This document shows positions 16,786-24,990 of a DNA stretch of 64,000 nt, piece by piece. The DNA is from Halorussus litoreus (lineage in GTDB: Archaea; Halobacteriota; Halobacteria; Halobacteriales; Haladaptataceae). The stretch is taken from assembly GCF_003382685.1 (NCBI RefSeq), contig NZ_KZ859503.1:96181-160180 (forward strand). The letters run 5' to 3'. Positions within the stretch are counted from its first letter, which is position 1; each line of letters starts with the position of its first letter. The notes under the pieces are model-generated. The model searched no databases, had not been told where the DNA came from, and saw nothing but the letters and a program-made list of their open reading frames with translations. The position numbers and the translations under genes were made by a program.

Positions 16786-17280
16786 ATGCGCGTGACACCG
16801 GAGCGAGTCGCCGCGGAGTACGAGTGGGTCCGGAACCGTGCCGACGCGGTGGTCCCACTGCTGAACGAGGTCAGGTCCGAGTTGGGCGACCTGTTCGACG
16901 CCGAAGTCGACCCGGTGACGGCCGACCAGTACCGCGAGGCGGTCGACGCCGTCTTCGCGGACGGCGACCTCGCGGTCAACGTCGCCGCGATGGTAGGCAT
17001 CCTCCGCGAACTCGATGTCCAGGACGACTACCCCGGGTTCGTGGTGGACGAACTCGTCGGCCGCGAACTCGCCGGTGCCATCGCTGGGAACCAGCCACTG
17101 CGGCTGCTCGGCGAGGCGACGTTCCACTTCGCGGACGTGACGACGCACGGCGACCCTGCTGAGGAAACTGCGGGCGCGGACGACCTCGATGCCGCGCTCG
17201 CCGCGGGGTTCCAGACCCGACTGCCGGGATGGGGCTGGACCGAGAGCGAGAGCCCGTTCGCCGTGGCGTCCCGGAAGTAG
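16786..17280 (+). CDS. Conserved haloarchaeal-type protein of unknown function
   Basis: 164 aa, acidic and soluble, predicted mostly helical (TPERVAAEYEWVRNRADAVVPLLNEVRSELG). No cysteine pairs, nucleotide-binding motif or membrane span. Codon use matches the neighbours and the frame is fully open, so it is a real gene. It is convergent with the phosphatase gene, which ends 9 bp away. I do not recognise the family. Confidence 0.65.
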   Translation: MRVTPERVAAEYEWVRNRADAVVPLLNEVRSELGDLFDAEVDPVTADQYREAVDAVFADGDLAVNVAAMVGILRELDVQDDYPGFVVDELVGRELAGAIAGNQPLRLLGEATFHFADVTTHGDPAEETAGADDLDAALAAGFQTRLPGWGWTESESPFAVASRK

Positions 17281-17289
17281 CCCGACGAG

Positions 17290-17712
17290 TTACCCGAGCG
17301 CGTGGACCGCCGCCTCGGCGCGGTCCACCAACACGGGGTGCGGGTCGGCTTCGGGCCGCGACGCCCGAACCTCGGCGAGCGCGGCCTCGACCGGACAGCC
17401 CCGGCGAACAGCGAGCGCGGCGGCCGCGACCGCCGGACTGCGAGAACCGCCCCGCGAGCAGTGGACCAACACCGTCTCGTCGGCGTCGCGCGCGGCGACG
17501 ACTGCATCGACTGCCTGCCTGAAGGCTTCGGGGTCGTTGCGCGGCCCGTCCATCATCGGGACGTGGACGACCGAGACGGCGTCCGGGTATCCGCCGGTTG
17601 GCGGATCGTGCGTGAGCGCACAGACGGTGGAGATACCGACCGTCTGCTGCCGGGACGCGTCGGCCGCCGACTCGGCGCTCCCGACGAACAGCCCTGGCGC
17701 GATTCGGTCCAT
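17290..17712 (-). CDS. Dual-specificity-type protein phosphatase
   Basis: 140 aa from ATG 17712 ([18 protein letters not shown], the usual DUSP opening). The catalytic P-loop [14 protein letters not shown] near residue 88 has the C-x5-R signature of cysteine-dependent phosphatases, and the upstream [19 protein letters not shown] contains an acidic residue placed as the general acid. It probably dephosphorylates phosphoserine/threonine/tyrosine or a small phosphorylated molecule. An in-frame start 20 codons upstream is less likely. Confidence 0.8.
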   Translation of the reverse strand: MDRIAPGLFVGSAESAADASRQQTVGISTVCALTHDPPTGGYPDAVSVVHVPMMDGPRNDPEAFRQAVDAVVAARDADETVLVHCSRGGSRSPAVAAAALAVRRGCPVEAALAEVRASRPEADPHPVLVDRAEAAVHALG

Positions 17713-17780
17713 GCGCGGCCGTTTCTCCGTCGCGTCGAATAAACCCCGGTTTTTTGTCCCGTTCGGACCCACGCCCCCAC

Positions 17781-18268
17781 ATGCAACCCGCGACGCTGTG
17801 TTACCTCCTGCGGCCCGGCGACGAGGAGGTGCTCCTCATCCGGAAGAAGCGCGGCCTCGGCGAGGGGAAGTTCGTCGGCCCCGGCGGCAAGGTCGAGGAC
17901 GGCGAGACGCCCGCGAGTGCGTCGTACGCGAGGTCGAGGAGGAGATCGGCGTGACCCCGCGCGACCCCGAGAAGGTCGGCGAGTTCGAGTTCGTGTTCGG
18001 CGACGAGCCGGAGATGTTCGTCCACGTGTTCCGCGCGGAGGAATTTTCGGGCACGCCCGAGGAGAGCCCGGAGGCAGACCCCGAGTGGTTCGACTACGAC
18101 GCGGTGCCCTACGACGAGATGTGGGAGGACGACCGCTACTGGATGCCCCATCTGTTCGACGGCGAGACGTTTGCTGGGGAGTTCGTGTTCGACGCGGACG
18201 GCGATGAGTTGCGCGAGTGGGCGGTCGAGACCGACGTGGAGGGGATAGAAGGTGGCACGGATCGCTGA
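17781..18268 (+). pseudogene. MTH1-like Nudix hydrolase broken by a one-base frameshift
   Basis: The first ~45 codons read [20 protein letters not shown] with [12 protein letters not shown] in frame with ATG 17781; the rest ([12 protein letters not shown] ... EEFSGTPEESPEADPEWFDY) is in the frame one base back. Restoring one base between 17914 and 17915 rebuilds the Nudix box G-x5-E-x7-REVEEEIG exactly, with seven residues between E and RE. The intact protein would be about 162 aa, close to the 8-oxo-dGTP-cleaving MTH1/NUDT1 type, including the DDRYWMPHLFDG region. Either a recent inactivation or a sequence error at a GC-rich site. Confidence 0.85.
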
Positions 18269-18331
18269 CTGAGCCGCCCTTGAGAGACTTTGGCGTGGGT
18301 CAGCTCCGAACCACTACCACAGCTTCATCGC

Positions 18332-18338
18332 ATTTAAG
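18332..18338 (+). promoter_or_regulatory. TATA-like box of proS
   Basis: ATTTAAG lies 26-32 nt before the ATG at 18364, the usual spacing for a leaderless haloarchaeal transcript. Confidence 0.5.
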
Positions 18339-18363
18339 ACCACATCGAAGAAACTCCTACCCA

Positions 18364-19821
18364 ATGAGCGACGACGCACAGGAACTCGGTATCACCGAGT
18401 CCAAAGAGCACAGCCCCGGCGACTGGTACGCCGAAGTCGTGACGAAGGCCAAACTCGCCGACTACGCGCCCATGGGCGGATTCATCGTCACCCGGCCCCG
18501 CGGGTACGCCCTCTGGGAGGGCATCCAAGACAACCTCGATTCGTGGTTCAAGCAGACCGGCTCGCAGAACACGTACTTCCCCGCGCTCATCCCGGAGAGC
18601 TATCTGGAGCGCGAGAGCGACATCGTCGAGGGGTTCGACCCCGAGGTGGCGTGGGTCACCCACGGCGGCCACGACGAACTGGAAGAGCGACTCGCCTTCC
18701 GGCCCACTAGCGAGTCGATTATCACGCCGTTCATGAGCCAGTGGATCCGGAGCCATCGGGACCTGCCGCTGCGGCTCAACCAGTGGTGCAGCGTCATCCG
18801 GTGGGAGGCCACAGAGACCAAGCCGTTCTTCCGCACGAAAGAGTTCCTCTGGCAGGAGGGCCACACCGCTCACGAGACCGAAGACGAGGCGTGGGACGAG
18901 ACGATGCTCCGGCTCGACCAGTACGAGAAGCTGTACGACGACGTGCTCGCCATCCCCGTGCTGCGCGGCCGCAAGCCGCCCCACGACAAGTTCCCCGGCG
19001 CGCACACCACCACGACGGTCGAGGCGCTGATGCCCGACGGCAAGTCCGTGCAGGGTGGCACCTCCCACTACCTCGGGCAGGGCTTCGCGGAGGCGTACGA
19101 CCTCACGTTCACCGACGCCGACGAAGAGGAGCAGGTGGCCCACACCACCTCGTGGGGCCTCTCGTGGCGCGCGCTCGGCGCGCTCATCATGACCCACTCC
19201 GACGATCAGGGGCTGGTCCTGCCCCCGACCATCGCGCCCGAGCAGGTCGTCATCGTCCCCATCTGGCAGGAGGAGAATCGCGAGGAAGTCCTCGACTACG
19301 CGGAGGGCGTGGCCGACGACCTCGAAGCGGCGGGCGTCCGCGTGGAACTCGACGACCGCGACGAGCGCAACCCCGGCTTCAAGTTCAACGAGTGGGAGCT
19401 GAAGGGCGTCCCCGTCCGGTTCGAGATCGGCCCGAACGAGGTCGAGGACGAGGAGGTCACGGTGGTCCACCGCCCCGACGGCGAGGACTCGGTCGAGGAC
19501 CGCGAGGGGATCGCCGAGACCGTCGAGGACCACTTCGACGCGGTGTACGAGACGCTGTACGACGACGCCGAAGAGAACCTCGAAGAGAACGTCCGCGAGG
19601 CCTACGAGACCAGCGAGATACTGGGCACCATCGGCCGCTACGGCGGCTACGTCAAGACGCCGTGGTGCGGCGACGAGGCCTGCGAGCAGGTCATCAAGGA
19701 GGAGATCGCCGCAGAGATCGTGATGGTGCCGATGGACCGCGACGAGGAGCCCATCGGCGACGAGTGTGGCGTCTGCGGCGACGAGGCTGTCGAGACGGCG
19801 TACTTCGCGAAGTCGTACTGA
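18364..19821 (+). CDS. proS: Prolyl-tRNA synthetase, archaeal/eukaryotic type
   Basis: 485 aa. Class II synthetase charging tRNA-Pro. Motif 2 region VIRWEATETKPFFRTKEFLWQEGHTAH is near residue 145, motif 3 region TTSWGLSWRALGALIMTHSDDQG near 265, then the anticodon-binding domain and the C-terminal zinc-binding-type extension (CGDEACEQ ... CGVCGDEAVETAYFAKSY) typical of the archaeal form. The ATG at 18364 gives the usual N-terminus ITESKEHSPGDWYAEVV. MITE A1 starts 16 bp after its stop. Confidence 0.95.
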   Translation: MSDDAQELGITESKEHSPGDWYAEVVTKAKLADYAPMGGFIVTRPRGYALWEGIQDNLDSWFKQTGSQNTYFPALIPESYLERESDIVEGFDPEVAWVTHGGHDELEERLAFRPTSESIITPFMSQWIRSHRDLPLRLNQWCSVIRWEATETKPFFRTKEFLWQEGHTAHETEDEAWDETMLRLDQYEKLYDDVLAIPVLRGRKPPHDKFPGAHTTTTVEALMPDGKSVQGGTSHYLGQGFAEAYDLTFTDADEEEQVAHTTSWGLSWRALGALIMTHSDDQGLVLPPTIAPEQVVIVPIWQEENREEVLDYAEGVADDLEAAGVRVELDDRDERNPGFKFNEWELKGVPVRFEIGPNEVEDEEVTVVHRPDGEDSVEDREGIAETVEDHFDAVYETLYDDAEENLEENVREAYETSEILGTIGRYGGYVKTPWCGDEACEQVIKEEIAAEIVMVPMDRDEEPIGDECGVCGDEAVETAYFAKSY

Positions 19822-19837
19822 CGCCTCGGCGTTCTTC

Positions 19838-20063
19838 GCACTGTTCAGATAAGCGTGACCGTCTTCTCAGCTTCGGCCGGTTAATCAATCACCATTCCTG
19901 GCGGACTGAAAGGGCGAGGCGCGCTCGCGTTCACTGCAGTCGTCTCAGCGACCCCTATCCGAGCGAGCGGCAGCGAGTGAGGATATGTCGCTGAGCGACC
20001 GCGAGCGCGCCGAGGGCTTTCGAAGACGCGGTTCCAAGTCTGACTGCGTATCTGAACACTACC
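19838..20063. mobile_element. MITE-like element A1 with 8-bp target duplication
   Basis: Ends carry inverted TGTTCAGATA (left, from 19842) and TATCTGAACA (right, from 20050). The direct repeat CGTTCTTC flanks it exactly (19830-19837 and 20064-20071), as expected for a target-site duplication. Inside, GACTGAAAG (19904-19912) and GAGGGCTTTCGA (20012-20023) bracket a 12-bp stem (19918-19929 with 20000-20011) and an inner 8-bp stem (19945-19952 with 19987-19994). No transposase ORF, so it is non-autonomous. From memory the ends resemble haloarchaeal IS6-family termini. Confidence 0.8.
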
Positions 20064-20163
20064 CGTTCTTCAATCCCAACGTTCTGCGGTGCGGGCCAGT
20101 TTCACCACCTTCCGTCGCGAACGCGCCGACAACACTCAAGGGCGGACCCGTCGTACCCCCGCC

Positions 20164-20421
20164 ATGGGACGAGAGGTCAAACTCAGCCGGATCGAGACGG
20201 TGCTCGGCGAACTCTCCTACCCGGTCGACAAGGAGATTGCTTCGCGGGAGTTCGACGACGTGACCGTTCTCTACGCAAACGGGGAACTGAACTTGGGGGA
20301 CCTGATAGCCGACACGTCGGCCGAACAGTTCGGCTCGGTCGACGACGTGGTCTCGGAACTGGAGAACGTCCTGCCGCGGGACGCGGTGGGCGAGCCGTTC
20401 CAGTCGGAGGGCGAGGGATAA
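20164..20421 (+). CDS. Small conserved haloarchaeal protein (DUF5789/DUF2795-like)
   Basis: 85 aa starting GREVKLSRIETVLGELSYPV. The layout of short helices with a central beta-rich SREFDDVTVLYANGELNLGDLI and the ending VGEPFQSEGEG matches, from memory, a haloarchaeal family of unknown function called DUF5789. No catalytic residues are evident; possibly a small DNA- or protein-binding domain. It lies 70 bp upstream of tfs on the same strand. Confidence 0.7.
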   Translation: MGREVKLSRIETVLGELSYPVDKEIASREFDDVTVLYANGELNLGDLIADTSAEQFGSVDDVVSELENVLPRDAVGEPFQSEGEG

Positions 20422-20492
20422 ATCGCGGCCGTTTCGGCAGTCAAACATAAAACGGGGGGCTTAACTTGGCGGGTCGGCTACCTCGCGGTACA

Positions 20493-20810
20493 ATGGAGTT
20501 TTGCGACGAGTGCGGTTCGATGATGAAAGCCGAGGACGGCCTGTGGGTCTGCGGGAGCTGCGGCCACGAAGAGCCCAAGGACGAGGGCCAGAACTACACC
20601 GTCACCGAGGGCCAGGAGGACAGCGAGGTCATCGAGACGAGTCAGGGCGGCGAGGAGAGCGCGCTCCCGACCACCGAGGCTCACTGCCCGGAGTGCGGCA
20701 ACGACCGCGCGCGCTGGTACATGCAGCAGATCCGGGCGGCCGACGAGAGCGAGACCCGATTCTTCATCTGCACCGAGTGCGAGCACAAGTGGCGCGAAGA
20801 CGACAATTAA
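20493..20810 (+). CDS. tfs: Transcription factor S (TFIIS/RPA12-like)
   Basis: 105 aa from ATG 20493. N-terminal zinc ribbon C-x2-C ... C-x2-C (FCDECGS and CGSCGHE), a flexible acidic linker, then a C-terminal TFIIS-type ribbon (CPECGNDRARWYMQQIRAADE ... FICTECEHKW). The adjacent acidic pair D-E in AADESETRFF is the conserved tip inserted into the RNA polymerase active site to stimulate RNA cleavage of backtracked complexes. Repeat B1 begins two bases after the stop. Confidence 0.92.
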   Translation: MEFCDECGSMMKAEDGLWVCGSCGHEEPKDEGQNYTVTEGQEDSEVIETSQGGEESALPTTEAHCPECGNDRARWYMQQIRAADESETRFFICTECEHKWREDDN

Positions 20811-20812
20811 CT

Positions 20813-21000
20813 ACGACCTTTTGCTGCGGTCGCTGTGCGAGCGGTCGCTTCGCGACACGCTCGCACGACTCCCTGGCAAACGCTCGACCAAAAACACGGC
20901 GTCACCTCCTCGCCCTCGTCTCGCTTCGCTCGGCGAGGCTTCGAGGGTTCCTTGGTCCGCTCGCTCGTCGCTACGCTCGCGGTTTCACCGCTCGCGTGGC
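20813..21000 (+). repeat. Dispersed intergenic element B, copy B1
   Basis: Begins ACGACCTTTTGCTGCG directly after the tfs stop, followed by a hairpin with variable sequence, then TGGCAAACGCTCGACCAAAA at 20874-20893, then TTCGAGGGTTCCTTGG and CCGCTCGCTCG near 20939-20972. The same blocks recur at 23979-24225 and, in part, at 42793-43035 and 57309-57387. CTTTTGC and GCAAA-type blocks can pair, closing the element. Confidence 0.75.
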
Positions 21001-21183
21001 CGCGGCGCTTCGCGCCGCGCTATCGCTCCTCACTCGCGGTGAAACGGCGCTTCGCGCCGTACGCTGGTGCGACCGTTGTAGGTGACACGAGCGACTAGCT
21101 GGTGGGATGTCGGGGTAGCGCCCGCTCCGTCGCTTCGCTCAGTCGCTCGCTAGGAGTAAGAGTCGAGAATCGGGAAGATCTGC
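21001..21183. other. Hairpin-rich intergenic tail
   Basis: Follows element B1. Contains the perfect hairpin GCGGCGCTTCGCGCCGC and a second GGCGCTTCGCGCC, enclosed by complementary GCGGTTTCACCGC / GCGGTGAAAC-type blocks. No gene. It lies between convergent tfs and trmI and could act as a bidirectional barrier or terminator. Confidence 0.5.
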
Positions 21184-21921
21184 TTACGACCGCCGGGCGA
21201 ACGTCAGATAGCCGGTGTGACCCACGCCCGCGGTCGAGGGGCGCGAGCCCCGGTCGTCGAAGTCCATCCGGCGCTGGATGGTCTCGAAGGTCTCCACGTC
21301 CGCGAGTCCGGCCTCGCGTGCCGCGGCCACGATCTCGCGGGTCTGCTCGACGAACGGCGAGTACACCGCGAGGAACCCGCCGCCGACGAGCAGGTCCGGC
21401 GCGCGGGCGACCACGGCCGGCGCGTCCCCGGTGTCGAGCGTGAGCACGTCGAACGGACTCTCGTCGTCGAGGTCGCCCTCGTCGAGCGCCTCGGTCACGT
21501 CGCCGGCGCGCACGTCCACGCGGTCGGTCACGTCCGCCAGTTCCATGTTCCCGCGGGCGACCTCGGCGAAGTCGGGGTCGCGCTCGAACGTCGTCACGTC
21601 TGCGCCCATCCGACCGAGGTACGCCGCGAGCACGCCCGTTCCGGTGCCGGCGTCGAGCACTCGGTCGCCGCGGCCGACGCCGGTGTGGCCCGCGACCAGC
21701 CCTACGTCGCGGGGCATCATCGGCGCGCCGGTGCGCTCGAAGTGGTTGAACAGGTCGGGGCCGCGCAGCGGTCGGACCTCGAACGGTTCGCCGAGATGCG
21801 TCTCCAGCGTCGTACCGGGTTCGACGTCTTCGGGCACGTCGAGCACGCCGAGGTCCGTCTGCAGTTCCTCGCCAGGGTCGCGCAGGTACTCCCGGTCGTC
21901 GTGGACCAGCAGGACCGTCAC
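21184..21921 (-). CDS. trmI: tRNA (adenine-N1)-methyltransferase TrmI family
   Basis: 245 aa. The SAM-binding motif [19 protein letters not shown] is near residue 90 and the adjacent acidic motif [12 protein letters not shown] near 112. The upstream [27 protein letters not shown] is the N-terminal signature of TrmI enzymes, which methylate A57/A58 in the T loop of tRNA in archaea. The ATG overlaps the nac stop by 4 nt, so the two are co-translated. Confidence 0.9.
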   Translation of the reverse strand: MTVLLVHDDREYLRDPGEELQTDLGVLDVPEDVEPGTTLETHLGEPFEVRPLRGPDLFNHFERTGAPMMPRDVGLVAGHTGVGRGDRVLDAGTGTGVLAAYLGRMGADVTTFERDPDFAEVARGNMELADVTDRVDVRAGDVTEALDEGDLDDESPFDVLTLDTGDAPAVVARAPDLLVGGGFLAVYSPFVEQTREIVAAAREAGLADVETFETIQRRMDFDDRGSRPSTAGVGHTGYLTFARRS

Positions 21922-22343
21922 TCTAGGTGCTGGATCGCGGTCGCGAGGTCGCCGCCGGTGTCTTCGAGCGCCTCGCGGGCCTCGTCCTCGCTCGCGCCGG
22001 TTCGCTGGGCCACGATCTCGACGTCCTCGTCGGGGATCCCCGCGTCGCCGCTCGACCCCGCGTCGCCGCTCGACCCCGCGTCGCCGGACTCGACCGCGCT
22101 GGCACCGTCAGTGCCGCCCGTACTGCCGGCCTCGCGGCTCTGGGCTTCGCCGACGACCTGATACGTCTCCTGCCCGCGGGCGTCCATCACGGTGATGTCG
22201 GGGTCGTCGAAGTACAGTTCCTCGCCGTCGCTCTTGCGGATGATCACTTCCTCGGCGTCGAGTTCGTCGACGTCGATGCCCATCTGCTTCATCATCTGCT
22301 TCATCTTGCGGGGATCGAGACCCCCGCCGCCTCCTCCGAACAT
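21918..22343 (-). CDS. nac: Nascent polypeptide-associated complex protein (archaeal NAC)
   Basis: 141 aa from ATG 22343 ([21 protein letters not shown], the archaeal NAC opening). The NAC beta-barrel covers about residues 25-65 ([28 protein letters not shown]), followed by a variable linker with a three-copy SSGDAG repeat, and a C-terminal UBA domain ([21 protein letters not shown]). It binds ribosome-emerging chains as a homodimer. A longer in-frame start would add 21 residues with no family support. Confidence 0.92.
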   Translation of the reverse strand: MFGGGGGGLDPRKMKQMMKQMGIDVDELDAEEVIIRKSDGEELYFDDPDITVMDARGQETYQVVGEAQSREAGSTGGTDGASAVESGDAGSSGDAGSSGDAGIPDEDVEIVAQRTGASEDEAREALEDTGGDLATAIQHLE

Positions 22344-22439
22344 ACTCGAACCGTCGGAACGGGACGGGATAAGCGTGACGCAAGCGTTCGCCGTGAAGCC
22401 GTCCACCCCGTTCGCCGCGATGCTGATCTTCCGACCGAC

Positions 22440-22964
22440 CTACGCTTCGCCAGCGCCTTCGCGGATCATCACGGCCATTCCGGTGTCGAAGTCGGCCATC
22501 CCCGCTGCTGAAAGCTCTGCGCGGCCCACCCCGAGAAGCTCGCCATCTTCGTGAACCACCGCCACCTCGTCGCCGGGCCGGATCTCGGGACCGACCGCCG
22601 AGACGAACTTGGCGAACACGTTCTTGTCGTCCCGGACGAACGGCGCGCTCTCGTCGCCGACGACCACGCGGCCCGCGGGCGCGTCGAGCGCGCTCGCGAC
22701 CCGGCGACCGCCTTCGAGGCCGAGCGTGAACCGGCCGTCGGTCCCGTAGGTCACGAGCCGCCCCGCGTCGGCGACGACCTGCTGGGGCCGACCCGACGAG
22801 GAGCGGATGACCTCCAGCGACTCACCCTCGGAGAACAGCGCCGCGCCGACGCCCGCACCGAACTGGTAGTCGGCGACGACCCGGAGCCGCGGGATGCCGG
22901 CTGCCGACTCGTGGTCGTCGCTTCTGTGGTCGGACGCGCCACCGTCAGTGTCCGTGCCAGTCAT
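22440..22964 (-). CDS. PUA-domain protein
   Basis: 174 aa from ATG 22964; upstream in-frame starts would add a 51-residue non-conserved tail. Residues 1-25 are a disordered acidic tail; the central part (LRVVADYQFGAGVGAALFSEG) resembles the pre-PUA region, and the C-terminal 80 residues (GRLVTYGTDGRFTLGLEGGRRVA ... EIRPGDEVAVVHEDGELLGVGRA) form a PUA RNA-binding domain. The gene stands upstream of nac and trmI, consistent with a role in tRNA or ribosome function, but the substrate is unknown. Confidence 0.8.
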   Translation of the reverse strand: MTGTDTDGGASDHRSDDHESAAGIPRLRVVADYQFGAGVGAALFSEGESLEVIRSSSGRPQQVVADAGRLVTYGTDGRFTLGLEGGRRVASALDAPAGRVVVGDESAPFVRDDKNVFAKFVSAVGPEIRPGDEVAVVHEDGELLGVGRAELSAAGMADFDTGMAVMIREGAGEA

Positions 22965-23141
22965 TTTCCGGCAGTTCGCGCCGCCCGGCGAAAAGGCTTC
23001 GCTCTCGGTTCGCGAGGCGGCAAAAGCGGATACGAGCAGTCCGTATGAGGGCTCCACAGACATTGTTACTTGGTATCGTATCCCGAGACATGGCGGAACA
23101 ATTTCACGATTCTTCACGCCGCAGTCCCGCGGTTTCGGATT

Positions 23142-23150
23142 GATTTATTA
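23142..23150 (+). promoter_or_regulatory. TATA box of the 56-aa membrane protein gene
   Basis: GATTTATTA lies 27-35 nt before ATG 23177, in a locally AT-rich stretch, at leaderless spacing. It supports the small downstream ORF as a real gene. Confidence 0.5.
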
Positions 23151-23176
23151 GCGTGGAGTGAGTATGAACGACCGCA

Positions 23177-23347
23177 ATGAAACAACAAATCGGTGTCGCG
23201 TTGCTGCTCGTGTTCGGCGCCGTCAGCTTCGCCGTGGCGACCCAGCAGACGTTGACCACGTACATCATCTCGTCGCTCGCCGTGCTCGGCCTCGCGGCCG
23301 GCGCGCTCCTGAGCGGCACGGCCGGCGAAGACGGTCGCCCGGTCTGA
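23177..23347 (+). CDS. 56-aa two-span membrane protein
   Basis: ATG 23177 opens KQQIGVALLLVFGAVSFAVA, a first hydrophobic helix, followed by TYIISSLAVLGLAAGALL as the second, and a short charged tail ending EDGRPV. The two-helix hairpin layout and the TATA box upstream argue for a genuine gene. I do not know its function. It is convergent with the NYN-domain gene. Confidence 0.6.
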   Translation: MKQQIGVALLLVFGAVSFAVATQQTLTTYIISSLAVLGLAAGALLSGTAGEDGRPV

Positions 23348-23425
23348 TAGGCACTCGCCCGCGTTTCGGAACCACGTTCGGAACGACGTTTTCAGTCCCC
23401 GAGTTTCACAGTCGGCGCGCGAGTT

Positions 23426-23923
23426 TCATAGCAGGAAGGTGTCCGGCCGCTCGGACATGTCGATGAACGAGTCGGCCGCCTCGAGCAGTTCGTCGGAGGT
23501 CGACTCCTCGAAGCTCGTGACCTCGGTGCGCACGCCCTCGTGGCGGAGGTGCGAGCAGAGCCGCGAGAAGTCCCCGTCGCCGGTACAGAGGATGACGGTG
23601 TCGACGTGGTTGGCCAGCGTCACCGCGTCGAGGCTCATCCCCACGTCCCAGTCGGCCTTCTTCGAGCCGTCGCCGAACGTCTTGAGTTCCTTGATCTTCG
23701 TCTCGAAGCCGATGTTCGCCAGCGCTTCGAAGAACCGCTCTTCGTCCGGGCTGTCGGCCTGGATGACGTACGCGATAGCCCTGGTGAGTTCTCGGTCCTG
23801 AACCGACTTCTCGAGGAGCGCGGAGTAGTCGATGTTCCGGCTGTACACGCTCTGGGCCGTGTGATAGAGGTTCTGGGCGTCTGCGAGGACCGCGACTCGC
23901 TGGTTCGGGTGTATTTCGGTCAT
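23426..23923 (-). CDS. LabA/NYN-domain (PIN-like) putative ribonuclease
   Basis: 165 aa from ATG 23923 (a TTTTTATC box lies about 25-30 nt upstream). PIN-like acidic residues appear in order: VLADAQNLYH near residue 15, KKADWDVGMSLDAV near 90, and CTGDGDFSRL near 117, the arrangement of NYN/LabA proteins that bind Mg2+ and cleave RNA. It is a single-domain protein without the C-terminal OST-HTH seen in some homologues. Confidence 0.85.
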   Translation of the reverse strand: MTEIHPNQRVAVLADAQNLYHTAQSVYSRNIDYSALLEKSVQDRELTRAIAYVIQADSPDEERFFEALANIGFETKIKELKTFGDGSKKADWDVGMSLDAVTLANHVDTVILCTGDGDFSRLCSHLRHEGVRTEVTSFEESTSDELLEAADSFIDMSERPDTFLL

Positions 23924-23978
23924 AGAACACGTTTGGAACCCCTTCCGATAAAAACCCACGCACCGCGACCTTTATATC

Positions 23979-24225
23979 ACGACCGTTTGCTGTCTTGGCG
24001 AACGAAGTGAGCCAAGGCTCGGAAGACGCGGTTTGTCTTCCGGTGCGCTCGGTCGGCGGACGCCTTCGGCGGCCGCCTCCTTCGCTGGCAAACGCTCGAC
24101 CAAAACCACGGCATCACCCCCCTCGCTTGGAGATGCGCTGCGCGCATCTCCGGCGCTCGGTCGAGGGTTCCTTGGGCCGCTCGCTCGTTGCTACGCTCCT
24201 CGCTCGCGGTTCAACCGCTTGAACT
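23979..24225 (+). repeat. Dispersed intergenic element B, copy B2
   Basis: Begins ACGACCGTTTGCTG; contains the hairpin GGAAGAC-loop-GTCTTCC (24022-24042) in a module shared with 42891-42930 and 61451-61480; then TGGCAAACGCTCGACCAAAA near 24082-24101, a variable hairpin GAGATGCGCTGCGCGCATCTC, and TCGAGGGTTCCTTGG near 24160. Lies between the NYN gene promoter and the 3' end of the phosphoesterase gene. About 130 bp of further intergenic DNA follows, with no gene. Confidence 0.75.
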
Positions 24226-24357
24226 CGTTCAGAAGTCCACCTGCTCCTGCACGGCCGAGCAGTCGCGTGTACGCGACTGCTCGGCCGCGTGACCGTCTCA
24301 ATTTTCGGCCGCGCGACCACCCGAGTCGTCCGCTACGCGGCCTCGCCGTCCTCGGCG

Positions 24358-24990
24358 TCATTCCGCGGGCGTGGCGTGGTCGGTCAGTTCCAGCGTCTCG
24401 GGGTCGAGTTCGTAGTATCGCTCCCACGCGGGCGCGAGGCTCAGGACCCGAGTGTCGCCGCGGGTCGTCTCGGCGTGGCGCTCGTGGTGGCCGACCAGAC
24501 AGAGAGCCGGTTCCAGCGCGTCGACGAGTTCGTCGATGCGCTCGCAGCCGGCGTCGTAGCCGTAGTAGATCAGGCCGTGAGGAGCCTCGTGGGCGAGAAG
24601 CACGTCCACGTCGTCCAGTCGCTTCAGGTGCTCGACGTCCTCGCGGACGAAGTGTCGCCGGCGGTCGCCAGAGAGGTCGGCGCGGTCCGCGTCGTACTTC
24701 GTCGGCGCGTAGTTGCCCGTGAGGCCCGCGACCCGCAGGCCCGCGACCTCCGCTGCGCTGCTGGCGAGCAGGTGAACGTTCGTCGTGGCCGCGTCTTCTC
24801 CGGCACGGAGTGCGTCGATCACGTCGAACTCCTCGTTGTTGCCGCCGATGAAGTAGGTCGGAGTCGGCAGGTCGTAGGACAGCAGGTCGCCGGTCTGGAG
24901 CGCCACCTCGGCGTCGACCTCGCGGTAGGCCGCCAGCAGGGCGCGTCGATTGTCCGGGTCGTCGGCGTGCGCGTCGCCGAGAACGAGCAT
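24358..24990 (-). CDS. Calcineurin-like metallophosphoesterase
   Basis: 210 aa from ATG 24990. Metal-binding motifs in order: VLGDAHADDPDN (D-x-H) at the N-terminus, LQTGDLL (GD) near residue 33, FIGGNNEEF (GN-E type) near 48, LLAHEAPHG near 134 and GHHERH near 168. This is the archaeal metallophosphoesterase fold acting on phosphodiesters or monoesters; the substrate is unknown. A start seven codons upstream (25011) is possible. Confidence 0.82.
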   Translation of the reverse strand: MLVLGDAHADDPDNRRALLAAYREVDAEVALQTGDLLSYDLPTPTYFIGGNNEEFDVIDALRAGEDAATTNVHLLASSAAEVAGLRVAGLTGNYAPTKYDADRADLSGDRRRHFVREDVEHLKRLDDVDVLLAHEAPHGLIYYGYDAGCERIDELVDALEPALCLVGHHERHAETTRGDTRVLSLAPAWERYYELDPETLELTDHATPAE

